A stretch of 64,000 nucleotides of DNA from Parerythrobacter lacustris (GTDB lineage Bacteria > Pseudomonadota > Alphaproteobacteria > Sphingomonadales > Sphingomonadaceae). The notes under the pieces were generated by a model. The model was not told where the DNA came from, searched no databases, and saw only the letters and a program-made list of their open reading frames with translations. Where the stretch lies: assembly GCF_024626475.1 (NCBI RefSeq), contig NZ_JANKHH010000003.1, forward strand, positions 186,001 to 250,000, given 5' to 3'. The translations under genes and the position numbers were made by a program. Below, one piece after another: positions 54,643-63,846 of the stretch. The stretch's first letter is position 1; each line of letters starts with the position of its first letter.

Positions 54643-54960
54643 TCAAGCTGCGCGGGGCTGTATCCGGTCCAATTCGCCGTTCAAGGAGCGCTTGGCGATA
54701 CGCAATTCTGCGCTCGTTTGCAGACGCAGGAAAAAACCCTCCGACATCCGGAAATAGCGCGACAGGCGGAGGTCGAGCTCACCGTCAACCCGCTGCTTAC
54801 CGTCAATCATCTCTTGCAGGCGCGCAGGTTCGACCGCGATAGCATCAGCCAAAGTGGCGGTATCGAGCCCCAACGGCTCCATGAATTCCGAAACCAGCAG
54901 GTCACCCGCGTGGGGGATGTGAAGCCAGTCGGAATCAGTGGTAGTCGACGATTTCGACAT
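54643..54960 (-). CDS. higA: HigA-like antitoxin
   Basis: 105 residues with an XRE-type helix-turn-helix in the typical HigA arrangement: HIPHAGDLLVSEFMEPLGLD, ALADAIAVEPARL-like recognition helices, and SEGFFLRLQTSAELRIAKR. It neutralises the toxin and autorepresses the operon. Its start overlaps the toxin end by 26 bases, the toxin-first order usual for higBA. Confidence 0.88.
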   Translation of the reverse strand: MSKSSTTTDSDWLHIPHAGDLLVSEFMEPLGLDTATLADAIAVEPARLQEMIDGKQRVDGELDLRLSRYFRMSEGFFLRLQTSAELRIAKRSLNGELDRIQPRAA

Positions 54961-55216
54961 CGTATGCGTTTCCGCCTTTCCAACGGAAACATATACGCCA
55001 TTTCATGTTAATTGAAACAGAATGCTGCCCGGTCCGGTCGCGATCCAGTTCGTGGAGCCGGTTGCTTGGCGGCAGTTTGAGATCATCGAGAGTCTCAGCG
55101 GCATCGATCATCGCCAGCTTCGCCAAGGCACGCGCATGGATGTCGGACGGAAGCTTGCGGCTACGCTGCCCACTCCATAGGCGCTCGGTTTCTTTGCTGG
55201 CGAAGGATTGGATCAT
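54935..55216 (-). CDS. higB: HigB-like mRNA-interferase toxin
   Basis: 93 residues of the RelE/HigB fold: MIQSFASKETERLW, LKLPPSNRLHELDRDRTGQ, SVSINMKWRICFRWKGGNAY and the terminal VEIVDYH are the standard HigB landmarks. HigB cleaves mRNA at the ribosome. It is the middle gene of a three-gene minus-strand unit, 5 bases after the unknown gene upstream. Confidence 0.9.
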   Translation of the reverse strand: MIQSFASKETERLWSGQRSRKLPSDIHARALAKLAMIDAAETLDDLKLPPSNRLHELDRDRTGQHSVSINMKWRICFRWKGGNAYDVEIVDYH

Positions 55217-55221
55217 TGCAA

Positions 55222-55779
55222 CTACAATGCTCCGCCATATGCCAAGATCACATTTGCAATTTTCTTCGCCTCATCAGCTGTCAGATCAAACGGCAAGTTT
55301 CCAATCTTGACGACAACATCCTCCCGGATGGGTACCGGCACTACGTTCTGAGCGATCAGCGGTGTCGCCTGGCTGATCGTTGAGGGGACTGCTGCGGTGG
55401 GAATGCGCCGCTTGACCACCAACTTCTTTTTTGGCTCTGCCTTGTCGGTTTTGCTGCGGATTGAGGTGCGGCCTGCTGGTCGAAATCCGACAGGGTCAGA
55501 TTTGTAGTCACGAAAATCATCAAGCGCAGTTCTTAGGCGGCTCTTATAGGACTGCAAGCTCTCGGTTGAATACTCACCTCCATGCTTCGTTGCGAAGCGA
55601 GCGATGGCATCCTCTACATCGAGTGCGAGAACGTCGCTACCTTCGTCTTCACCAAGAGAGCTGATTACCTTGTTTGCAGCTGCCTTCCGCGAAGATGCAG
55701 TGTTGGCGGGCGCATAGCCTTTGTCTGCCATCCAGTCGATAAATTGCAGCAGGCCAGCGAGGTTCGAATCGAATGACAT
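55222..55779 (-). CDS. Unknown protein with a core-binding-like N-terminus, first gene of the higBA unit
   Basis: 185 residues. The N-terminal roughly 95 residues (LLQFIDWMADKGYAPANTAS, ESLQSYKSRLRTALDDFRDY) look like the SAM-like core-binding domain of tyrosine recombinases, but no catalytic domain follows. A basic linker (KAEPKKKLVVKRRIP) leads to a short C-terminal part (VKIGNLPFDLTADEAKKIAN). Base composition is visibly lower in GC than in neighbouring genes. Its stop is 5 bases before the higB start, so it travels with the toxin-antitoxin pair. Function unknown. Confidence 0.65.
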   Translation of the reverse strand: MSFDSNLAGLLQFIDWMADKGYAPANTASSRKAAANKVISSLGEDEGSDVLALDVEDAIARFATKHGGEYSTESLQSYKSRLRTALDDFRDYKSDPVGFRPAGRTSIRSKTDKAEPKKKLVVKRRIPTAAVPSTISQATPLIAQNVVPVPIREDVVVKIGNLPFDLTADEAKKIANVILAYGGAL

Positions 55780-55817
55780 ATGGCTCTCCTTGATGGTTTC
55801 GCCATATCCATGTCAAT

Positions 55818-55829
55818 TTGCAATTGCAA
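55818..55829. promoter_or_regulatory. Palindrome upstream of the higBA unit
   Basis: TTGCAATTGCAA is a perfect 12-base palindrome between the uvrB stop and the start of the three-gene unit, 39-50 bases before the first ATG. It is a plausible operator for HigA autorepression. Chance occurrence in an AT-rich stretch cannot be ruled out. Confidence 0.4.
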
Positions 55830-55835
55830 GCCCTG

Positions 55836-58019
55836 TCAATGCATCTTCCGCTGCGTCCGCCCATACCGCATCTTCCGCGTCCCCGGCTTGCCCTCGTTGC
55901 TGCGTCCCACGAGCGGCGCTTTCTTCTCGCCATCCGGGATGCCGAGTTCGTCCGCTTCCAGTCGCCGGATTTCGTCCCTGAGCCGCCCGGCCTCTTCGAA
56001 CTCGAGATTCGCCGCCGCATCGCGCATGCGCTTTTCGAGTTCCTCGATATAGGCGCGCAGGTTGTGGCCGACGAGGTTGTTGCGTTCGTCGTCGCCGGTA
56101 TCGACTAGCACTCCGTCGCGGCTCGCGGTGTGGGCGACGATGTCGGCGATGTCGCGTTTGATCGTCTGCGGGGTGATGCCGTGTTCTTCGTTGTATTCGC
56201 GCTGCTTCTCGCGGCGGCGGTCGGTCTCGGCGATGGCGCGTTCCATGCTGCCAGTGACGCGGTCGGCGTAGAGGATCACCCGCCCGTCGATATTGCGCGC
56301 AGCGCGGCCGATGGTCTGGATCAGCGAGGTTTCCGAACGCAGGAAGCCTTCCTTGTCGGCATCGAGGATCGCCACCAGCCCGCATTCGGGAATGTCGAGC
56401 CCTTCGCGCAGCAGGTTGATCCCGATCAGAACGTCATAGACACCCAGCCTGAGATCTCGGATCAGCTCGATGCGTTCGAGCGTTTCGACGTCGGAGTGCA
56501 TATAGCGCACCCGCACCCCTGCCTCGTGCATGAACTCGGTCAGGTCCTCCGCCATGCGCTTGGTCAGCGTGGTGACGAGCGTGCGATATCCCTGCTTGGC
56601 GGTGGCGAGGCATTCCTGGATGCAATCCTGCACCTGATCCTCGACCGGACGGATTTCGACCGGCGGGTCGATCAGTCCGGTGGGGCGGATCACCTGTTCG
56701 GCGAACACGCCGCCGGTCTGCTCCATCTCCCAGTTACCCGGGGTCGCGCTGACGGCAACGGTCTGCGGCCGCATCGCGTCCCATTCGTTGAAGCGCAGCG
56801 GGCGGTTGTCGATGCAGCTCGGCAGGCGGAAGCCGTATTCGGCGAGCGTGATCTTGCGGCGGTGGTCGCCCTTGGACATGGCCCCGATCTGCGGCACCGT
56901 CTGGTGGCTTTCGTCGACGAACAGCAGCGCGTTTTCGGGGAGATACTCGAACAGCGTCGGCGGCGGTTCGCCCGGCAGGCGCCCGGTGAGGAAGCGGCTG
57001 TAGTTCTCGATCCCCGCGCATGATCCGGTCGCGGCGATCATTTCCAGGTCGAAATTGGTCCGCTGCTCCAGCCGCTGGGCTTCGAGCAGGCGGCCCTCGG
57101 CGTTCAGTTCTTTCAGCCGCTCCTGCAGCTCGAATTTTATCGCTTCGCTGGCCTGCTTCATTGTCGGGCCGGGGGTCACATAGTGGCTGTTGGCGTAGAC
57201 GCGCACGGTCTCGAGGCTCGCTCCCTTCTTGCCGGTCAAAGGGTCGAATTCGGCAATGTCCTCGATCTCGTCTCCGAAAAAGCTGACCCGCCAGGCCATG
57301 TCCTCGTAGTGCGAAGGGAAGATTTCGAGATTGTCCCCCCGCACACGGAAATTGCCGCGCGCGAAGGCGGTATCGTTGCGCTTGTATTGCAGCGCCACCA
57401 ATTTGCGGATGATCTCGCGCTGGTCGACGCTCGCTCCGCGCTTTAGATCGAAGATCATCGCCGAATAGGTCTCGACCGAGCCGATGCCGTAGAGGCAGGA
57501 GACCGAAGCGACGATGATCACGTCGTCGCGTTCGAGCAATGCGCGGGTGGCCGAGTGGCGCATCCGGTCGATCGCCTCGTTCACCGAGCTTTCCTTCTCG
57601 ATGTAGGTGTCCGACCGGGGGACGTAAGCCTCGGGCTGATAATAGTCGTAATAGCTGACGAAATACTCGACCGCGTTGTGGGGGAAGAAGCTCTTGAACT
57701 CGCCATAGAGCTGCGCGGCGAGGATCTTGTTCGGGGCGAGGATCAGCGCGGGGCGCTGCAATTCCTCGATCACCTTTGCCATGGTGAAGGTTTTGCCGCT
57801 GCCGGTCACGCCGAGCAGCGTCTGCGTTTGCTCGCTGTCTTTCATACCCGCTACCAGCTCCGCGATTGCGGTCGGCTGGTCGCCGGCCGGCTGGTAGTCG
57901 GAGACCAGTTCGAACCGCTTGCCCGGCATCGATTTATCGGGGCGGGCGGGCCTGTGAGGGACGAAATCGGCCCCGGTTTCAGGTTCTTCGAGTCCGCGAC
58001 GGATAACGAGTTCGGCCAT
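55836..58019 (-). CDS. uvrB: Excinuclease ABC subunit B
   Basis: 727 residues. Walker [15 protein letters not shown], the beta-hairpin region [17 protein letters not shown], helicase motifs [17 protein letters not shown] and [20 protein letters not shown], and a C-terminal UVR motif ([20 protein letters not shown]) are present. It verifies DNA damage and loads UvrC. The three-gene higBA unit follows its stop on the same strand. Confidence 0.98.
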   Translation of the reverse strand: MAELVIRRGLEEPETGADFVPHRPARPDKSMPGKRFELVSDYQPAGDQPTAIAELVAGMKDSEQTQTLLGVTGSGKTFTMAKVIEELQRPALILAPNKILAAQLYGEFKSFFPHNAVEYFVSYYDYYQPEAYVPRSDTYIEKESSVNEAIDRMRHSATRALLERDDVIIVASVSCLYGIGSVETYSAMIFDLKRGASVDQREIIRKLVALQYKRNDTAFARGNFRVRGDNLEIFPSHYEDMAWRVSFFGDEIEDIAEFDPLTGKKGASLETVRVYANSHYVTPGPTMKQASEAIKFELQERLKELNAEGRLLEAQRLEQRTNFDLEMIAATGSCAGIENYSRFLTGRLPGEPPPTLFEYLPENALLFVDESHQTVPQIGAMSKGDHRRKITLAEYGFRLPSCIDNRPLRFNEWDAMRPQTVAVSATPGNWEMEQTGGVFAEQVIRPTGLIDPPVEIRPVEDQVQDCIQECLATAKQGYRTLVTTLTKRMAEDLTEFMHEAGVRVRYMHSDVETLERIELIRDLRLGVYDVLIGINLLREGLDIPECGLVAILDADKEGFLRSETSLIQTIGRAARNIDGRVILYADRVTGSMERAIAETDRRREKQREYNEEHGITPQTIKRDIADIVAHTASRDGVLVDTGDDERNNLVGHNLRAYIEELEKRMRDAAANLEFEEAGRLRDEIRRLEADELGIPDGEKKAPLVGRSNEGKPGTRKMRYGRTQRKMH

Positions 58020-58127
58020 GCGGAGCTTTATGGTGGTTTATGGTTTGTTCTGCAAGCCAGACACCATTCTTCCTGTTGCCATGGTGCATGCCTGCTTGCG
58101 GTTGTCAGTCCTACCCCGTTTCCATTC

Positions 58128-60422
58128 TCAATCGTCTTGCTCTTGCACAGGCGACGATCCTCCATACTCGCGAATCTTGAGTACCCTCGCGGCGAGCTCG
58201 CGGGCTTCTTCGGCAGCGTCGACATAGCCGAGATCGTCGAAGATTCCTGCTGCCTGCCGCGCCAGATCGACCGCGGCGAGCGCCGCCAGCGTGTCGCCCG
58301 TCTGTTGCGACAGTTCGCCCTGCGCACGAGCCAGCGATACGGCGCTGAAAGCCCAGTGCCACGGCTGCGACGAGAGGTTGATCCGCGCCAGAACGGCCTT
58401 GCGCAAGGAAACAGCCTGCCGGATCGAGGCGGTGCCCACTTCGGCGGTGTCCGGATCATAGCCATGCGCTCCCGCATGGACTTCGAGCAGCTCGGCCGCC
58501 CGGTCCATTGCCGTTTGCCAGTCGTTCCAGAGTTCGCTCGCAGCCGCAGCCTCCGCCGCCTCGCGATAGCTGCCGACCGCACGCAGCGCCCTGGCATGGG
58601 CATCTTCCGGCGCAGGTCCAGCACTGCTGATCGCGCAAGCCGTCGGCGTCTCCTCACAGATTTCCGACTGGATATAGAGAATATGGCCGCGAGCGGTCAG
58701 CGCTTCGATCAGCCGGTTGGTCCGAAAGCGTGCGCTAAGAGGGCGTTCGGGATCGCGCAGGGTGGCTATCAATGTATCGGTTGTCTGCTCCAGCTCGATC
58801 AGCTGGGCCATGCCTTCCTCGCCGCGAACGCGTTCGGCGATGACCGACCGGATCTCGATCCGCGTCTGCTCTCCGGTCAGCCAGATGCCTCCGTGCGGCC
58901 CATCGGGCTCGACCAGCGCTTGCGCATCCTCCAGCAGATCGACAGCATCGCCCAGATTGATGCCCGACTGAAGATCGTAATCGTGAACCGCGAGCTTGTA
59001 GAGCGCCTGAGCTGCGCCGATCTGCGCTGCGGCCCATCGATGGGGGACCACATCCTTGGGAATCAGCCGCGTCGCTTCCTGAAAGGCCTGGATGGCATTA
59101 GCCAGATAGATCGGCTTGGATTCGATGTCGGTTACCTCGGCGCGATTGATCATCTGGCCGCCAAGGATTTCCCACATCAGAATGGCATCATGCGGCAGTC
59201 GATCGCGTGTCTCACCTCCGACGGGACGATAGGTCGCCGAGATCGGGATCAGACCTTCGCACTCGATCGCGAGCTTTATCCAAGCGATCGCTGCATCGAG
59301 GGCGTTGGCACGATCCGGGCCGGACAGTCGTTCAGCGAATTCGCCGTTGGCCCGGCTAGCCTGGAGATACAGCACGGGGGCAAGACCGGTCGACTCCAGC
59401 TCCGGCATTTCCGACATGCGCGCATAGGCATCGACGAGGAAGGTCAGCATCGTCTGCTTGGCGAAGGCACCACCATCGGCCGCCAGCTCGATCATATAGG
59501 CGGCTTGCAGGCGGCGACGCAGCGATTGCGGCGGATCGTCGGCCCCGGGCGCGGCGATCGCCTGCAACCGGTCGGCCGCCGCGATTTCCCCCCGCAGCAT
59601 GAGTTCCCCGAGCACTTCGATTGCAGCATAGGCCGCCGCGTCGTCGCCAGTGGCGATGGCCTCGTCCTGGCGGCGCAGATCCTCGCGGCGACTGATCCTG
59701 CGCGCCACTTCCGCCACCTTGATCAGACCGCCGATCACCATCAGGTCGAGCAGCATCCTGAGGCCGAAGGCCACCCAGCCGCCCGACGGCAACACGGCGG
59801 ATACGCCCGACGGATTGGCATACCCCAGAACCTCGACGTTGCCGACGATCGGTAGCGACTCCAGAGTTTCGGAGCCGATGTAGACGACATATTCGGCCAG
59901 TCCGCCATCGGACAGCGAGGTGAACAGGGTAAGCCCGGTTAGCCGCCAGATCAGCACCGGGCCGATCAGGAACACCGCCGACAGCGCGATGATCAGTTCG
60001 TCATTGTAATCTTCGTGACCGGGAATGCGCTTCCGATCGGCGCGCAGGCCGGCTGCGCGGTCGCTTTCGTCCCAGCTCCAGCGACGGAACACGCCGATGA
60101 CCCCGACCAGACCTGCCAAAAGGGTCGGCAGGGCGACATACACCGGAGCAATGGCGCCAAGCGCCGACAGCAGCAGCATCAGCCCGGCGAATTGTCCCCA
60201 TCTGTGCCAGCGCCGCGCGCGGTCGAGTCCGCACCAGCCGGCGACTGAGCGCGCGAACCAGCTATCCAGCCGCTGCATGAGGGGCAGCGTCAGACTGTAC
60301 AGGGCACCGCCCGATACCCTGACGATACGGCTGCCGAGCCAGACCAGCGCCAGGAACGCGGATGCCCCCCCAAGAGCGATCGCCCAGACGGTTCCGCCAT
60401 TCGCAACTTCGGTCATGCTCAT
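58128..60422 (-). CDS. Large membrane protein with helical-repeat C-terminus, unknown function
   Basis: About 764 residues if ATG 60422 is used, which has GGGGAG 7 bases upstream; ATG 60437 is possible. The N-terminal third has five or six membrane helices (for example FAGLMLLLSALGAIAPVYVA and ELIIALSAVFLIGPVLIW), and the C-terminal two thirds are Ala/Leu-rich helical repeats resembling TPRs (YLANAIQAFQEATRLIPKDV, LAALAAVDLARQAAGIF). No enzymatic motif is seen. It may be an envelope scaffold; I do not recognise the family. Confidence 0.7.
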   Translation of the reverse strand: MSMTEVANGGTVWAIALGGASAFLALVWLGSRIVRVSGGALYSLTLPLMQRLDSWFARSVAGWCGLDRARRWHRWGQFAGLMLLLSALGAIAPVYVALPTLLAGLVGVIGVFRRWSWDESDRAAGLRADRKRIPGHEDYNDELIIALSAVFLIGPVLIWRLTGLTLFTSLSDGGLAEYVVYIGSETLESLPIVGNVEVLGYANPSGVSAVLPSGGWVAFGLRMLLDLMVIGGLIKVAEVARRISRREDLRRQDEAIATGDDAAAYAAIEVLGELMLRGEIAAADRLQAIAAPGADDPPQSLRRRLQAAYMIELAADGGAFAKQTMLTFLVDAYARMSEMPELESTGLAPVLYLQASRANGEFAERLSGPDRANALDAAIAWIKLAIECEGLIPISATYRPVGGETRDRLPHDAILMWEILGGQMINRAEVTDIESKPIYLANAIQAFQEATRLIPKDVVPHRWAAAQIGAAQALYKLAVHDYDLQSGINLGDAVDLLEDAQALVEPDGPHGGIWLTGEQTRIEIRSVIAERVRGEEGMAQLIELEQTTDTLIATLRDPERPLSARFRTNRLIEALTARGHILYIQSEICEETPTACAISSAGPAPEDAHARALRAVGSYREAAEAAAASELWNDWQTAMDRAAELLEVHAGAHGYDPDTAEVGTASIRQAVSLRKAVLARINLSSQPWHWAFSAVSLARAQGELSQQTGDTLAALAAVDLARQAAGIFDDLGYVDAAEEARELAARVLKIREYGGSSPVQEQDD

Positions 60423-60599
60423 CGCCTGGCTCCCCATCGATCGCCAGCATGTGGACGATCGACTAAATCATGGGGAAGAATCGTAAAGCCAGCAACCGCC
60501 CCGATCTGCATTCCTGACAACCGCGTGTCTTCGTTCATGAATGGTTGCACCAAGACGGATTAGCGACAATGTTACCGTTTGAAGGCAAACAGCAACACA

Positions 60600-61379
60600 A
60601 TGGCGTCACGATTTACCCTTCCGGGCAGCGAAAAGGCCCTGTTCGACCGCGCTGAGCTTGCGCGGCGGTTTGCGCTTGCGCGCGAACCGATGGTAGGGGC
60701 GGACGAAGCAGATCGGCCGCCGCTCCGGTATCTGCTGGCCGAGGCCAGCCATGTGCTGGAGCCGGTCAGGCGGCTGTTCCGGCGGCTCGATCTTGAGACT
60801 ACCGACCGGCCGCGTACCGTGATGCTCTTGCCCGGTTTCGCCACTCATCCGGTGCGCATGCGTTATATGGCGCAGCAGCTTGAGAAGGCGGGGCACACCG
60901 TCAAGCGCTGGGGGCTCGGTTTCAACCTCGGGCCGACGACAGAAAATATCGGCCAGCTTGAGCATCGGCTGCTCGAGATTTCCGAACGCTATGGTGACAA
61001 GGTTGTGCTGGTAGGATGGAGCCTCGGCGGGCTGTTCGCGCGCGAACTGGCGCACCGCCACCCCCAACGCGTGGCCAAGGTGATCACCATGGGTTCTCCA
61101 TTTTCGGGCAATCCGCGTTCGAACAATGCCTGGCGCATCTACCAGTTCGTGGCCGGGCACCGGGTCGACCAATCTCCGGTCGAGCGCGACATCGCCAGCA
61201 AGCCGCCGGTCGAGACGGTAGCATTCTGGAGCGCGCGCGACGGTATTGTCAGCCCCCGTTCGTCGCGGGGGAGACCGGGAGAGCGCGACCGCGCGGTTGC
61301 GCTGCGCTGCAACCATCTCGGCTTCTCGTCTTCTAAGGAATGCATCGAAGCCGTGTTGCGCGAACTCGACGACGCTTGA
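60600..61379 (+). CDS. Alpha/beta hydrolase
   Basis: 259 residues from ATG 60600; the frame extends back to a TTG at 60579 but without ribosome-site support. The serine-hydrolase elbow VLVGWSLGGLFARELAH is clear, with TVMLLPGFATHPVRMRY as the oxyanion segment and a late His in LRCNHLGF. It resembles PGAP1/lipase-like esterases. The neighbours give no substrate hint; a 162-base divergent region separates it from the large membrane protein. Confidence 0.8.
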   Translation: MASRFTLPGSEKALFDRAELARRFALAREPMVGADEADRPPLRYLLAEASHVLEPVRRLFRRLDLETTDRPRTVMLLPGFATHPVRMRYMAQQLEKAGHTVKRWGLGFNLGPTTENIGQLEHRLLEISERYGDKVVLVGWSLGGLFARELAHRHPQRVAKVITMGSPFSGNPRSNNAWRIYQFVAGHRVDQSPVERDIASKPPVETVAFWSARDGIVSPRSSRGRPGERDRAVALRCNHLGFSSSKECIEAVLRELDDA

Positions 61380-61452
61380 ACCTTCCCGACAAAGCGCTAC
61401 CATTCGCAGGTGCACAATTTAGTGCGCTGGATTCGAACGGTTCCGGGGGTTC

Positions 61453-62883
61453 ATGGCCGAGCGGCAGGCAAATTTCGACGAGATGCACGCCGGGGACGGA
61501 TCGGTCCGACCTGCTTATACCGAATATTGCCATTGGCACGGCCAGCAAGACACAGCGTTCCTGCGGCGCAAGCATGCCGATTGCGAGACCAATTTTCGCA
61601 AGACCGGGATTACCTTCAACGTTTATGGCGAGGATGAAGCCGAAGAACGGCTGATCCCGTTCGACATGGTGCCGCGCGTCATCACTGCCGCAGAATGGCG
61701 GCGGCTTACCCGCGGGATCGAGCAGCGGGTGAGCGCGCTCAATGCCTTCCTATACGATCTTTATCACCGGCAGGAGATCGTGCGGGCGGGCCGGTTGCCG
61801 ATGCGATTGCTGCGCGACAATGCTGCATGGTTGCAGCAGATGGTCGGCTTCACCCCGCCCGGGGGGGTTTATACGCATATCGTCGGGATCGACCTGGTGC
61901 GCACCGGGCCGAACGACTGGTACGTGTTGGAGGACAATGCCCGCACACCTTCGGGCGTGAGCTACATGCTCGAAAACCGCGAAACCATGATGGCGATGTT
62001 CCCCGAACTGTTTTCGCAGGTGCCTGTCGAGCCGGTGTCGAACTATCCCAACCGCCTGGCCAAGAGCCTCGCGGCCTGTGCGCCGGCGGCGGCCAAGGGC
62101 AAGCCCACCGTCGCCGTGCTCACGCCGGGCATCTACAACAGCGCCTATTTCGAGCATTCCTTCCTCGCCGACCAGATGGGGGCCGAACTCGTCGAGGGCA
62201 GCGATCTCAGGGTCAAGGACGGACGTGTCCAGATGCGCACGACGCGCGGTTACGAGCCGGTCGACGTGATATATCGCCGGGTGGACGACGAGTTTCTCGA
62301 TCCGCTGACCTTCAATCCGTCGAGCCTTCTCGGCGTGCCGGGTATCATGGATGTCTATCGGGCCGGCGGGGTGACGATCGCTAATGCCCCCGGCACCGGC
62401 ATTTGCGACGACAAGGCGATCTACAGTTTCATGCCGGAAATCGTCGAATTCTACACCGGCGAGAAGCCGCTACTGCCCAACGTTCAGACATGGCGTTGCT
62501 CGGACAAGGACAGCCTGAAATACGTGCTCGACAATCTCGCTGAGGTCGTCGTCAAGGAAGTCCACGGTTCGGGCGGGTACGGCATGCTGATCGGTCCGAC
62601 CGCCTCGAAGAACGAAATCGCCGTCTTCCGCAAGAAGCTGCTGGCCAACCCGAAAAACTATATCGCGCAGCCGACCCTGTCGCTTTCGACTTGCCCTATC
62701 TTCACCCGCCAGGGCCTCGCACCGCGGCATGTCGATCTGCGACCCTTCGTTCTCGTTTCACCGGACAGGATCGACATCACCCCGGGCGGATTGACCCGGG
62801 TGGCGCTTAAGAAAGGTTCGTTGGTGGTCAACTCCTCGCAAGGTGGCGGCACCAAGGATACGTGGGTGCTCAAGGAAACATGA
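61453..62883 (+). CDS. Circularly permuted ATP-grasp protein (COG2308 type)
   Basis: 476 residues. The circularly permuted ATP-grasp type 2 pattern is visible: LRDNAAWLQQMVGFTPPGGV, YVLEDNARTPSGVSYMLENR, NAPGTGICDDKAIYSFMPEI and VVKEVHGSGGYGMLIGP. These proteins occur with alpha-E and transglutaminase-like partners, as here, and are thought to form amide or peptide bonds, but the product is unknown. The alpha-E gene starts 13 bases after its stop. Confidence 0.9.
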   Translation: MAERQANFDEMHAGDGSVRPAYTEYCHWHGQQDTAFLRRKHADCETNFRKTGITFNVYGEDEAEERLIPFDMVPRVITAAEWRRLTRGIEQRVSALNAFLYDLYHRQEIVRAGRLPMRLLRDNAAWLQQMVGFTPPGGVYTHIVGIDLVRTGPNDWYVLEDNARTPSGVSYMLENRETMMAMFPELFSQVPVEPVSNYPNRLAKSLAACAPAAAKGKPTVAVLTPGIYNSAYFEHSFLADQMGAELVEGSDLRVKDGRVQMRTTRGYEPVDVIYRRVDDEFLDPLTFNPSSLLGVPGIMDVYRAGGVTIANAPGTGICDDKAIYSFMPEIVEFYTGEKPLLPNVQTWRCSDKDSLKYVLDNLAEVVVKEVHGSGGYGMLIGPTASKNEIAVFRKKLLANPKNYIAQPTLSLSTCPIFTRQGLAPRHVDLRPFVLVSPDRIDITPGGLTRVALKKGSLVVNSSQGGGTKDTWVLKET

Positions 62884-62896
62884 CGGGGAACCTGCC

Positions 62897-63841
62897 TTGC
62901 TAGGCCGCACGGCCAACGGAATGTTCTGGATGTTCCGCTACCTCGAACGGGCGGAGAATACTGCACGCCTGCTTGAAGCCGGCTTGCGGATGGCCGTAAC
63001 CCGCGACTTGGTGACGGCGGAGGAGGAGTGGCGTTCGGTTATTTCCACGCTAGGCATGCGAGATGCGTTCGAACGCCATCATGCGACCTACACCGGCTAT
63101 CAGGTGTGGAACTTCATCCTGCGCGACAAGGATAACGCAGCGAGCGTGCTTAACATGATGCGCGAGGTGCGGACCAATGCCCGCGCGGTGCGCACCGCCA
63201 TCACCGCCGAATTGTGGGAAGTGATCAACGAAAGCTGGATGCAGGTGCGCGATTTGCTCGCCAGGCCGGTGGGGCAGGGCAGCGTCGGCGAAATTGTCGC
63301 GCTCGTCCGCCGTGCCGGGACGCTGGCGCACGGCGCCATGGCAGGGACGCTGCTGCGCAGCGAAGGCTATCACTTCGCCCGCGCGGGGACCTTCGTCGAG
63401 CGGGCGGACAGCGTTGCGCGCATCCTCGACCTCAAATACTTCCTCCTGCTTCCCTCGCTCTCCTATGTCGGATCGAGCCTCGACAAGGGTCAGTGGGACA
63501 ATGTGCTGCGCTCGGTGTCTGGCGATCGCGCCTATCGCTGGCTCAATGCGGGGACGATCGACGCACGCGGGATCGTGGAATTCCTCGTCCTCGACGAGCG
63601 TTTCCCGCGCAGTCTTGCCTTCTGCCACTCGGCTCTGCGCGAAGAATTGAACGCTCTGGACCGGCTTCACGGCAAGGAAGGCACGAGCAACCACCTGATG
63701 CGCGAGGCTGATCTGCGCATGGCCAATCTGACCATCGAGACGGTTTTCGAGCGCGGCCTGCACGAGTTCCTGCTCGGTTTCATGGCCTCCAATTCGGCCA
63801 TCGCTGCTGCGATTGCCGAAGATTACAGATTTGCGAGGTAG
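62897..63841 (+). CDS. Alpha-E domain protein (COG2307 type)
   Basis: 314 residues. I place the start at TTG 62897 because GGGGA lies 7 bases upstream and the family's invariant opening (LxRTAxxxFWxxRYLERAENTARLL) then begins at residue 2. An all-helical domain follows (ITAELWEVINESWMQVRDLL, VERADSVARILDLKYFLLLP). It always accompanies the permuted ATP-grasp partner and may form a complex with it. Confidence 0.87.
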   Translation: MLGRTANGMFWMFRYLERAENTARLLEAGLRMAVTRDLVTAEEEWRSVISTLGMRDAFERHHATYTGYQVWNFILRDKDNAASVLNMMREVRTNARAVRTAITAELWEVINESWMQVRDLLARPVGQGSVGEIVALVRRAGTLAHGAMAGTLLRSEGYHFARAGTFVERADSVARILDLKYFLLLPSLSYVGSSLDKGQWDNVLRSVSGDRAYRWLNAGTIDARGIVEFLVLDERFPRSLAFCHSALREELNALDRLHGKEGTSNHLMREADLRMANLTIETVFERGLHEFLLGFMASNSAIAAAIAEDYRFAR

Positions 63842-63846
63842 GCGAA

